Source: JAJZNI01 sp035624785
GTDB taxonomy: Bacteria; Chloroflexota; Dormibacteria; Aeolococcales; Aeolococcaceae
DNA: 64,000 nt
NCBI GenBank assembly: GCA_035624785.1
Contig: DASPQV010000025.1
Location: 248,001-312,000, forward strand
Reading direction: 5' to 3'
Part shown: in pieces, positions 1 through 7,229 of the stretch
How the letters are laid out: the number at the start of each line of letters is the position of its first letter
How positions within the stretch are numbered: position 1 is the first letter of the stretch
Notes under the pieces: generated by a model
Databases searched by the model: none
Told to the model about the DNA's origin: nothing
What the model saw: only the letters and a program-made list of their open reading frames with translations
Made by a program: the position numbers and the translations under genes

Positions 1-2119
1 CAATCCGGGGCAGGCTCGTCACCGCCTCCTCGACGACCTCGTCGACATCCGTGGGGCGGATCGCCACCGGCAGGCTGCCGGACTGGACCCGGCTCATGTC
101 CAGCAGGTCGTCGATCAGGTGGGTGAGGCTGTCGGTCTCGGAGTTGATGGTGGCGTAGAAGTCGCGGAGCTGCGCGGGCTCCCAGCGCACATCGGTCGAG
201 AGAAGGCTGGTGGCAGCGGCCTTGATCCCAGCCAGCGGGGTGCGCAGGTCGTGGGAGACGGCCGCCAGCAGCGCCGCCCGCAGATCGTTGGCGCCGGCCA
301 GCTGGGCCGCGGACGCCACCTGCGCTTCGAGGCGGATCCGCTCCTGCACCTGGCGGAGCTGGGCGGCGAAGGCGGCAAGGAGGGGGCGGTCCTCGGCGCC
401 CAGTGCGTGGCCGGCGGCGACCAGCACGGCCCCCTGGTCGAGCTCGACGGCGAGCGCGGCATCCTCGGGGCGGGCCGGGACCGGGGTTCCGGCGCTGGCC
501 AGCGCCACCCATCCTCCCTCGCCGGGGTTCAGCACCGCGACCGCATCGAGGTCGAAGGTGCGACGCAGCTCGGCCACCAGATTGGGCAGGGGCTCGGCCT
601 CGGCGAGCACGGCGCCGCCCGCGAGCCGGGCCAGCGCCTCCGTCTCCACGCGGGCTCGGAGGAGCTGGAGGTGCCGGCGAGCCAGCTGGTCGATGAAGGC
701 GGTGATCAGCGCGGCGACCGCCAGGAAGACACAGAGGGCGACCACGTTGGTGGGGCTGGCGATGTCCAGGCTGCCCACCGGGGGCACGAAGAAGAAGTCG
801 GCGGTCAGCGCGGCAACCAGGGTGGCCACCAGCCCGGGCACCAGCCCGCCCAGTGCGGCGACACCAACGACCCCGAGGAGGAGGCAGAGCAGCACCCCGG
901 GCACCCCTAGGGAGCCGCGGATCGGGGACAGCGCAAGGCCAACCAGGACGACCCCGGCGGTGGCCAGCAGGAGTCCGAGGTTGCGGCGGATCGGGGGCAC
1001 CACCGGGGGGCGGCGGCGGAGGGAGGCGAGCCTCGGGCCCTCGCCTCCCCCGGGAGCGGAGATGACATGGATGTCGATGGGGCCGGCGTTGCGGATCACC
1101 CCGTTGATCACCGAGCCGTTGAGGAGCCGGGACCACACCGGCCGGCTGCTGGCCCCCAGGACGACCTGGGAGGCGTTCTCCGCCCGCGCGAACTCCAGGA
1201 GGGATCGGGCGACGTTGGTCCCGGTCACCTCCGCGTAGCGTCCACCCACCTCGCCGAGCAGGCGCCGCTGGTCCTCCAGGCCGGCCGGATCCCTGACCAC
1301 CAGGCCGTCCGCCGCCCGGATGTGGACCCCGACCAGCTCGGCATGGGCGCGCTCGGCCATCCGGGAGGCGCGCCGAACCAGGTGCTCCCCGCTCGCTCCC
1401 CCCTTCAGGGCGACCACCAGGCGCTCGCGCGTCTCCCACGGCTCGCGGATGCCGTGCCGCTCCCGGTAGTCGGCCAGCTCGGCGTCGACGCGGTCGGCCA
1501 CCCAGAGCAGGGCGAGCTCGCGGAGGGCTCCGAGGTTGCCCTCCCGGAAGTAATTGGCGAGGGCGGCGTCGATCTCCTCGGGCGGGTAGATGTGCCCGTG
1601 GGCCATCCGCCGGCGCAGCGCCTCCGGGGTCATGTCGACCAGCTCGATCTGGTCGGCGCGGCGAACCACCGCGTCGGGGATGGTCTCCCGCTGGGTGACC
1701 CCGGTGATCCTCTCGACGAGATCGTTGAGGCTGGTGAGGTGCTGGATGTTGACGGTGGTGATGACGTCGATGCCCGCCGCCAGCACCTCCTCGATGTCCT
1801 GCCAGCGCTTCTCGTTGCGGCTGCCCGGCACGTTGGTGTGGGCCATCTCGTCGATCAGCACCTGGACGGGGTGCCGGGCCAGCACCGCGTCCAGGTCCAT
1901 CTCCTCGAGCTCCCTTCCGCGGTAGCTCAGGCGCGCCCGCGGGATCACCGGGAGGTCGCGGGCCTGGGCGGCGGTGGCCGGTCGGCGGTGGGGCTCCATG
2001 TAGCCGACCACGACGTCGGTGCCCCGCTCATGTCGCCGCCAGCCCTCGTTGAGCATGGCGTAGGTCTTGCCCACCCCGGGGGCGGCCCCCAGATAGACGC
2101 GGAGCTTGCCTCGTGCCAT
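1..2119 (-). CDS. kdpD: Sensor histidine kinase KdpD (C-terminus cut by window edge)
   Basis: Sensor kinase of the KdpDE two-component system, which induces the Kdp potassium pump at low K+ or turgor. Only the first 706 residues are in the window; the frame is still open at the left edge. Seen in order: KdpD N-terminal nucleotide-binding domain (about 1-210; Walker A GAAPGVGKT at 11-19, Walker B-like VLIDEMAHTNVPGS at 87-100), a UspA-like domain (about 235-360), closely spaced membrane segments (about 380-480), a GAF-like stretch, then the dimerisation helix with phospho-acceptor His623 in SHDLRTPL. The ATPase domain lies outside. The ATG is 14 bases after the kdpC stop, so it belongs to the operon. 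kdpE is not visible and would be expected just left of position 1. The SxS motif linked to c-di-AMP binding in Staphylococcus KdpD is not seen. Confidence 0.96.
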   Translation of the reverse strand, partial: MARGKLRVYLGAAPGVGKTYAMLNEGWRRHERGTDVVVGYMEPHRRPATAAQARDLPVIPRARLSYRGRELEEMDLDAVLARHPVQVLIDEMAHTNVPGSRNEKRWQDIEEVLAAGIDVITTVNIQHLTSLNDLVERITGVTQRETIPDAVVRRADQIELVDMTPEALRRRMAHGHIYPPEEIDAALANYFREGNLGALRELALLWVADRVDAELADYRERHGIREPWETRERLVVALKGGASGEHLVRRASRMAERAHAELVGVHIRAADGLVVRDPAGLEDQRRLLGEVGGRYAEVTGTNVARSLLEFARAENASQVVLGASSRPVWSRLLNGSVINGVIRNAGPIDIHVISAPGGGEGPRLASLRRRPPVVPPIRRNLGLLLATAGVVLVGLALSPIRGSLGVPGVLLCLLLGVVGVAALGGLVPGLVATLVAALTADFFFVPPVGSLDIASPTNVVALCVFLAVAALITAFIDQLARRHLQLLRARVETEALARLAGGAVLAEAEPLPNLVAELRRTFDLDAVAVLNPGEGGWVALASAGTPVPARPEDAALAVELDQGAVLVAAGHALGAEDRPLLAAFAAQLRQVQERIRLEAQVASAAQLAGANDLRAALLAAVSHDLRTPLAGIKAAATSLLSTDVRWEPAQLRDFYATINSETDSLTHLIDDLLDMSRVQSGSLPVAIRPTDVDEVVEEAVTSLPRI

Positions 2120-2133
2120 GCCCGGCCCTTCGA

Positions 2134-2922
2134 TCAAGTCCTCAACGCGTCGAGAGCGAGGTTGAGCTGGAGAACGTTGACGATCCGCTCCCCCAGGAAG
2201 CCTAGCATCGGTCCGCTGGTGTTGGCGTTGACCAGTCCCATCACGGTGCTCAGAGAGAGGTGCCGGACCCGGGCCACCCGGGACGCCTGGAGGTCAGCGT
2301 TTTCCACCGAGATGTCGGGATCCAGGCCCGAGGCCGAGGCGGTGACGGCGTCGACCGGCACGGTCGTGTTCGCCGGAAGCCCGTTGAGCTCGCGGTAGGC
2401 TATCGCCCTCTCCGGGATGGTGTTGGGGTCGCAGACGTAGCTGCCGTCCTTGTTCTTCTGGTACTTCTGACCCGGACTGGGGCTGAGCACCGGGTTCCCG
2501 TTCGGATCCACCGGGACGCAGTAGGGGTCCTGCGGCGTCGCGAACGGGTTGGTGGCCGATGCGGATCCGCCCAGGCCGACGGTGTTGAAGCCGGGAATGA
2601 AGCCGACCAGCCGGGGGTCGCTCGGGCCGAGGTTGGAAGCTCCGCTGGCCGCCGCGTTGTAGGGCGTGGGGCTGGTCGCCGAGGGTCGGGACTGGAAGTA
2701 CTGAAGCAGCGGGTTGCCGTTCTTGTTGACGAAGGCCTGGCCGACGTTGACGGCGCCGACGATCTCGCCGTTGCGAGTGATCAACGATCCGTCGGCCTGG
2801 TTCTTGAAGGCGGCCTGGCCAATCCCGAAGAGGGCGAGCGGATAGGCGAGGCCGATGACCACGCCGACCACCACAGTGAGGATGAGCGACGAGAGAAGGT
2901 GCCGCGACAGGTTGCGGAGCAT
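2134..2922 (-). CDS. kdpC: Potassium-transporting ATPase subunit KdpC, with insertion
   Basis: Small single-span subunit of the KdpFABC K+ pump, thought to act as a chaperone that raises ATP affinity of KdpB. One N-terminal membrane helix (about residues 9-31), then an extracytoplasmic domain with family motifs such as LLQYFQSRPSA and the C-terminal NVLQLNLALD. At 262 residues it is longer than the usual 190 or so. The extra length is an insertion of about 60 residues in the middle (about 120-180) with a Cys pair (PYCVP and YVCDP) that could form a disulfide. The ATG overlaps the kdpB stop by one base (TGATG), so translation is coupled. Confidence 0.96.
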   Translation of the reverse strand: MLRNLSRHLLSSLILTVVVGVVIGLAYPLALFGIGQAAFKNQADGSLITRNGEIVGAVNVGQAFVNKNGNPLLQYFQSRPSATSPTPYNAAASGASNLGPSDPRLVGFIPGFNTVGLGGSASATNPFATPQDPYCVPVDPNGNPVLSPSPGQKYQKNKDGSYVCDPNTIPERAIAYRELNGLPANTTVPVDAVTASASGLDPDISVENADLQASRVARVRHLSLSTVMGLVNANTSGPMLGFLGERIVNVLQLNLALDALRT

Positions 2923-5024
2923 CAGTGGACTCCCAGAGGCCCAACGACCAGGAGGTCGATGAGCTTGATGAGGACAAAGGGCGTGAGCAGGCCGCCCACA
3001 CCGTAGATCAGCAGGTTCTGACGGAGCCGGGCGGTGGCCCCCATAGCCTTGATCTTCACGCCGCGGAGGGCGAGCGGGATCATGAACATGATGATGATGG
3101 CGTTGAAGATCACCGCCGAGAGGATGGCCGAATGCGGATTGTGGAGATGGAGGATGTCGATGACGCCCAGGGCCGGGAAGACGCCGTTGAGCATCGCCGG
3201 GATGGCCACGAAGTACTTGGCGACGTCGTTGCAGATCGAGAAGGTGGTGAGCGCGCCGCGGGTGACCAGGAGCTGCTTGCCGACCTCGACGATGTCCATG
3301 AGCTTGGTCGGGTCGCTGTCCAGGTCGACGAGGTTGCCGGCCTCCTTGGCCGCCTGGGTGCCGGTGTTCATGGCCACCCCGACATCGGCGAGGGCCAGCG
3401 CGGGCGCATCGTTGGTGCCGTCACCGGTCATCGCCACCAGATAGCCGCCGGCCTGCTCATCGCGAATCCGGCGCATCTTGTCCTCGGGGGTCGCCTCGGC
3501 CATGTACTCGTCGACGCCGGCCTCGGCGGCGATCGCGGCCGCGGTCAGCGGGTTGTCGCCGGTGATCATCACGGTGCGGATGCCCAGCTTCCGCATCTCC
3601 GCCATCCGGGTGGCGATACCGGGCTTGACGGTGTCCTTGAGGTGGATAACCCCGAGAACCTCGCTGCCCTCGGCGACGACCAGCGGTGTGCCGCCGCTCC
3701 GGGCGATCGGTTCGACAACGTCGTCGAGGCCCTGGGGCACGCCGCCGCCTCGCTGGGTGACCCAGCGGCTCACCGCGTCGCTGGCTCCCTTGCGGATCGA
3801 GGTTCCGTTCCGGTCGATCCCGGACATCCGGGTCTGGGCGGTGAACTCGACCAGCTCGGCTCCGTCCAGGGTCGGGGTGGGGAGGTGGTAGCGGCGCTCC
3901 GCCAGGGCCACGATGGAGCGGCCCTCCGGCGTCGAGTCCGCCACCGAGGAGAGCAGCGCCGCCCGGGCCAGCCGGGCCTCGTCGACCCCCGGCAGCGGCA
4001 GGAACTCGGTGGCCATGCGGTTGCCGTAAGTGATCGTGCCGGTCTTGTCGAGGAGCAGCGTGGTCACGTCGCCGGCCGCCTCGACGGCTCGTCCCGAGGT
4101 GGCCAGGACGTTGTGCTGCACCATCCGGTCCATGCCAGCGATGCCGATCGCCGAGAGCAGGGCGCCGATGGTGGTGGGGGCCAGCAGGACCAGCAGGGCG
4201 ACCAGAACGATGATCGACTGATGGGCGCCGGAGTAGGTGGCGAAGGCCTGGAAGGTGGCGACCGCGATCACGAAGATCAGGGTCAGGCTGGCCAGCACGA
4301 CGGTAAGAGCCCGCTCGTTGGGGGTCTTCTGTCGCACTGCGCCCTCGACCAGACCGATCATGCGGTCGAGGAAGGTCTCGCCGGCGGCCGAGGTGATCTG
4401 GACCACGATCCGGTCGGAGAGCACCCGGGTGCCTCCGGTGACCGCCGAGCGGTCGCCGCCGGACTCGCGGATGACCGGGGCGGACTCGCCGGTGATCGTC
4501 GACTCGTCAACCAGCGCCATCCCCTCGACGACGTCACCGTCCCCGGGGATGGCCTCGCCGACGGCGACGACGCAGCGGTCGCCGATGCTGAGCTTGGTCG
4601 ACGGACGGTCCACCAGCGTGCCATCCGGGCGGAGCAGGTGGGCCACGGTCTCCTGCCGGGTCTTGCGCAGGCTCGCCGCCTGGGCCTTGCCCCGGCCCTC
4701 GGCCATGGCGTCGGCGAAGTTGGCGAAGAGCACGGTGAACCAGAGGAAGAGCACCACCAAGCCGGAGAAGATGTTGTAAGTGGCCGAGCTGTGCCAGGCG
4801 TCGCGCAGGAACAGCACGGTGGTCCAGATGCTGCCCACGTAGACGATGAAGATGATCGGCTTGCGCAGCATCACCCGCGGGTCGAGCTTGACGAAGGAAT
4901 CGGCGATCGCCTTGACGATGATGTCGCGGCGGAAGAGCTTGATCGAGCGCTCGTGGCGATGGGGCAGATGCTCGTCGGGCCGCAGCGCGGGAGGGGTGGA
5001 GATGGTGGATGCCTCGACGGACAT
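2922..5024 (-). CDS. kdpB: Potassium-transporting P-type ATPase subunit KdpB
   Basis: Catalytic P-type ATPase subunit that powers K+ uptake through KdpA. 700 residues, a normal length. Visible motifs: TGES in the actuator domain, the phosphorylated Asp326 in DKTGT, and MTGDGTNDAPAL in the hinge of the P domain. Several membrane segments lie at both ends. The start ATG is one base after the kdpA stop and the stop overlaps kdpC. A long open frame on the opposite strand is a GC-bias shadow. Confidence 0.98.
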   Translation of the reverse strand: MSVEASTISTPPALRPDEHLPHRHERSIKLFRRDIIVKAIADSFVKLDPRVMLRKPIIFIVYVGSIWTTVLFLRDAWHSSATYNIFSGLVVLFLWFTVLFANFADAMAEGRGKAQAASLRKTRQETVAHLLRPDGTLVDRPSTKLSIGDRCVVAVGEAIPGDGDVVEGMALVDESTITGESAPVIRESGGDRSAVTGGTRVLSDRIVVQITSAAGETFLDRMIGLVEGAVRQKTPNERALTVVLASLTLIFVIAVATFQAFATYSGAHQSIIVLVALLVLLAPTTIGALLSAIGIAGMDRMVQHNVLATSGRAVEAAGDVTTLLLDKTGTITYGNRMATEFLPLPGVDEARLARAALLSSVADSTPEGRSIVALAERRYHLPTPTLDGAELVEFTAQTRMSGIDRNGTSIRKGASDAVSRWVTQRGGGVPQGLDDVVEPIARSGGTPLVVAEGSEVLGVIHLKDTVKPGIATRMAEMRKLGIRTVMITGDNPLTAAAIAAEAGVDEYMAEATPEDKMRRIRDEQAGGYLVAMTGDGTNDAPALALADVGVAMNTGTQAAKEAGNLVDLDSDPTKLMDIVEVGKQLLVTRGALTTFSICNDVAKYFVAIPAMLNGVFPALGVIDILHLHNPHSAILSAVIFNAIIIMFMIPLALRGVKIKAMGATARLRQNLLIYGVGGLLTPFVLIKLIDLLVVGPLGVH

Positions 5025-5025
5025 C

Positions 5026-6771
5026 TCAGAAGCCTCCGCTGAAGTGCTCGGCCAGGGGTCCGGTGGCCAGAGCCGGGAAGTAGGTGAGCCCGACCAGGAT
5101 GAGGACCACGCCGGCCACCATCACCGCGAACAGCGGGGTGTCGGTGCGCAGCGTCCCCGAGGTGACCGCGTAGGTCCGCTTGCGGACCAGCGAGCCGGCC
5201 AGGGCCAGGGCGGGGATGATCTCGAAGACCCGGCCGGCCCACATGGCGATTGCCAGGGTCACGTTGTACCAGGTGGTGTTGCCGCTCAGACCACCGAAGG
5301 CGGAGCCGTTGTTGTGCGCCGCCGAGGTGTACGCGTAGACCACCTCGGTGAGGCCGTGGGGCCCCGACGTCGATATCGAGGCCGAGGCGGCGGGGACCAG
5401 GATCGAGATGGCCGCCAGCACCAGGACAGTGGCGGGCAGCACCAGGATGTAGATGGCCGCCAGCTTCATGTCCGAGGCCAGGATCTGCTTGCCCAGGTAC
5501 ATCGGGGTGCGGCCCACCATCAGCCCGGCGATGAAGACCGCGATCAGCACGAAGATGAGCAAGCCGTACAGGCCGGTGCCAGTACCCCCGGGAATGACCT
5601 CGCCCAGCATCATGTTGAAGAGGGGCACGGCCCCGCCGATCGGGGTATAGCTCTCGATCGCCGAGTTGACACCGCCGGTGGATGTCCCGGTGATGGTCGC
5701 GGCGTTCAGCGCCGAGCCGGCTGCGCCGAAGCGCAGGTCCTTGCCCTCCAGGTTGCCACCCACGTTGGCGGCCGTCTCCGCCTGGCTGACCCCGGCCGTG
5801 GTTATGTGCGGGTTGCCGGCCGCTTCCAGAGGCACGACGAAGGCCAGTGAGACTAAGAACAAAGCCGTCATGACGCCGAGCACCACCCCAGCCTGGCGCA
5901 TCGACCTGGCCATCCTGCCGAAGGTCCAGCCGAAGCCGAACGGGATCATGGCCATCAGCCAGAGAAGGAGGACGTTGGTCACCGGGCTGGGGTTCTCGTT
6001 GGGTGCGGCGTAGTTGGCGTTGAAGTAGCCTCCGCCGTTGTCACCCAGCGCCTCGATCGCCGCCATGCCCGCCACCGGCCCGCCCGGGACCTGCTGCTGC
6101 AGCGCCGGGTTCGAGGTCTGGTGGGTGGCCTGGGCGGCGACGGTGGTCACCGACGTCGTTGAGTTGAAGTTCTCGATCACGCCCTGGCTCATGAAGACGA
6201 TCGCGAAGACGAAGGAGATCGGCAGCAGGATCCGGGTGCTGGAGCGGATGGTGTCCACCCAGAAGTTGCCCAGGGTGTTCTGGCGCTGCCGGATCAGGGC
6301 CCGAATGAAGGCCGCAGCAAGGGCCATGCCGACTGCCGCGGAGATGAACTGGTGCCAGACCAACCCCAGCATCTGGCTGAGCTGGCTCATCGTCGACTCG
6401 CCCGCGTAGTTCTGCCAGTTGGTGTTGGTCATGAAGCTGATCGCGGTGTTGAACGACAGGGCCTCGGGAACGTTGGGGAGATGGTCGGGGTTGCCGGGCA
6501 GGCTGCCCTGGACGCGCAGCACCAGGTAGGTGAGCAGGCCGCCCACCAGGGTCCAGACCAGCATCGACACCAGGTAGGTGCGCCAGCGCTGTTCGCTCTT
6601 GGGATCGATGCGGCAGATCCGGTAGACGAAGTTCTCGACGGGGAGAAACACCCGGTCGCCGGGCGCCGGGCCATTGGCGTACACCCTGGCCATGTAGTTG
6701 CCGAGCAGGGGGGTGCTGATGGCGAGGAGGACCAGGAGGGAGAGGACCTCCAGCCAGTCGGTGACCGTCAT
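5026..6771 (-). CDS. kdpA: Potassium-transporting ATPase subunit KdpA
   Basis: Membrane channel subunit of KdpFABC that selects and conducts K+, related to the Trk/Ktr superfamily. 581 residues with about ten membrane helices. All four selectivity-filter loops are visible: TNTNWQNY, GDNGGGYFNAN, GGTGTGLYG and HNNGSAFGGL. The ATG overlaps the kdpF stop by four bases (ATGA), and kdpB starts one base after its stop. Confidence 0.98.
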   Translation of the reverse strand: MTVTDWLEVLSLLVLLAISTPLLGNYMARVYANGPAPGDRVFLPVENFVYRICRIDPKSEQRWRTYLVSMLVWTLVGGLLTYLVLRVQGSLPGNPDHLPNVPEALSFNTAISFMTNTNWQNYAGESTMSQLSQMLGLVWHQFISAAVGMALAAAFIRALIRQRQNTLGNFWVDTIRSSTRILLPISFVFAIVFMSQGVIENFNSTTSVTTVAAQATHQTSNPALQQQVPGGPVAGMAAIEALGDNGGGYFNANYAAPNENPSPVTNVLLLWLMAMIPFGFGWTFGRMARSMRQAGVVLGVMTALFLVSLAFVVPLEAAGNPHITTAGVSQAETAANVGGNLEGKDLRFGAAGSALNAATITGTSTGGVNSAIESYTPIGGAVPLFNMMLGEVIPGGTGTGLYGLLIFVLIAVFIAGLMVGRTPMYLGKQILASDMKLAAIYILVLPATVLVLAAISILVPAASASISTSGPHGLTEVVYAYTSAAHNNGSAFGGLSGNTTWYNVTLAIAMWAGRVFEIIPALALAGSLVRKRTYAVTSGTLRTDTPLFAVMVAGVVLILVGLTYFPALATGPLAEHFSGGF

Positions 6772-6887
6772 CCGAGCTTCTCCGGGAGGATCAGCACGGC
6801 GACCAGGTAGATGGCGGCGAGCACCGCCATCACGATCCCGATGACGTCGTCACCGGAGATCGGCCAGCCGAAGACGTTGAGGATCAT
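6768..6887 (-). CDS. kdpF: Potassium-transporting ATPase subunit KdpF
   Basis: A 39-residue single-helix peptide that stabilises the Kdp complex. One hydrophobic helix (IGIVMAVLAAIYLVAVLI) is followed by the family ending LPEKLG. Identification rests on size, this ending and position directly before kdpA. A strong ribosome site (GGAGGAGG) lies five bases before the ATG. The stop overlaps the kdpA start, and the start overlaps the stop of the upstream small membrane protein, both as ATGA. Confidence 0.9.
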   Translation of the reverse strand: MILNVFGWPISGDDVIGIVMAVLAAIYLVAVLILPEKLG

Positions 6888-7048
6888 GCTGCCCTCCTCC
6901 TGGCCGGACGGGCCGCGTCCGGCTCCTCTCGGGGCGCGACTCGAAGCGCCGCCTGGTCCGGCCCGAGGATGTGATCGCAGGCCACGATGAACGCCCAGGC
7001 GACCACCACCAGGAAGACCATGAGCGCGATGTAGATCACGTCCAGCAC
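6884..7048 (-). CDS. Small single-span membrane protein, first gene of the kdp operon
   Basis: 54-residue protein of unknown function. It has one N-terminal hydrophobic helix (VIYIALMVFLVVVAWAFIVA), then CDHILGPD and an Arg/Glu/Ala-rich cytoplasmic tail. I choose the GTG at 7048 because GGGAGG lies seven bases before it; the in-frame ATG at 7075 lacks a ribosome site. The stop overlaps the kdpF start by four bases, so it is translationally coupled to the pump genes. It may be an extra small subunit or an assembly or regulatory peptide of Kdp. That role is inferred from position only. Confidence 0.7.
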   Translation of the reverse strand: MLDVIYIALMVFLVVVAWAFIVACDHILGPDQAALRVAPREEPDAARPARRRAA

Positions 7049-7086
7049 AGACGTCCCTCCCGGGCCCTTTTGCATGTCATGAGCTC

Positions 7087-7167
7087 GATATAGCAGGCGC
7101 CCAATGCGGAGGAAAGGGATTTAGCGATGTTCCTGCGCTGCGGGGCGGGGCTTAGCGCGCTCTTAGC
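7087..7167 (-). promoter_or_regulatory. Candidate kdp operon promoter with GCTAA repeats
   Basis: On the minus strand an extended -10-like TGCTATAT (TATATC at 7092-7087) lies about 32 bases before the ribosome site and GTG of the first kdp gene. No good -35 is seen, as expected for an activator-dependent promoter. Upstream are three GCTAA repeats (complement of 7121-7125, 7152-7156 and 7163-7167), spaced 31 and 11 bases, close to whole helical turns. This layout suits an OmpR-family activator such as KdpE. The binding role is inferred. Confidence 0.4.
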
Positions 7168-7229
7168 ACGATGCCTCCGCCGGCGCGCGACGTCCCGCTG
7201 GCACCGGTGTGAGCCAGCGGTGGCGGTGG

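Noticed and set aside
2925..5042. 705-codon open frame on the plus strand opposite kdpB
   Set aside because: The product is Gly/Asp/Arg/His-rich with no domain pattern, and kdpB on the other strand is certain. High GC leaves long shadow frames.
7049..7229. c-di-AMP (ydaO-type) riboswitch upstream of kdp
   Set aside because: Such riboswitches often control K+ transport, but the predicted leader is only about 32 bases and none of the conserved elements are visible.
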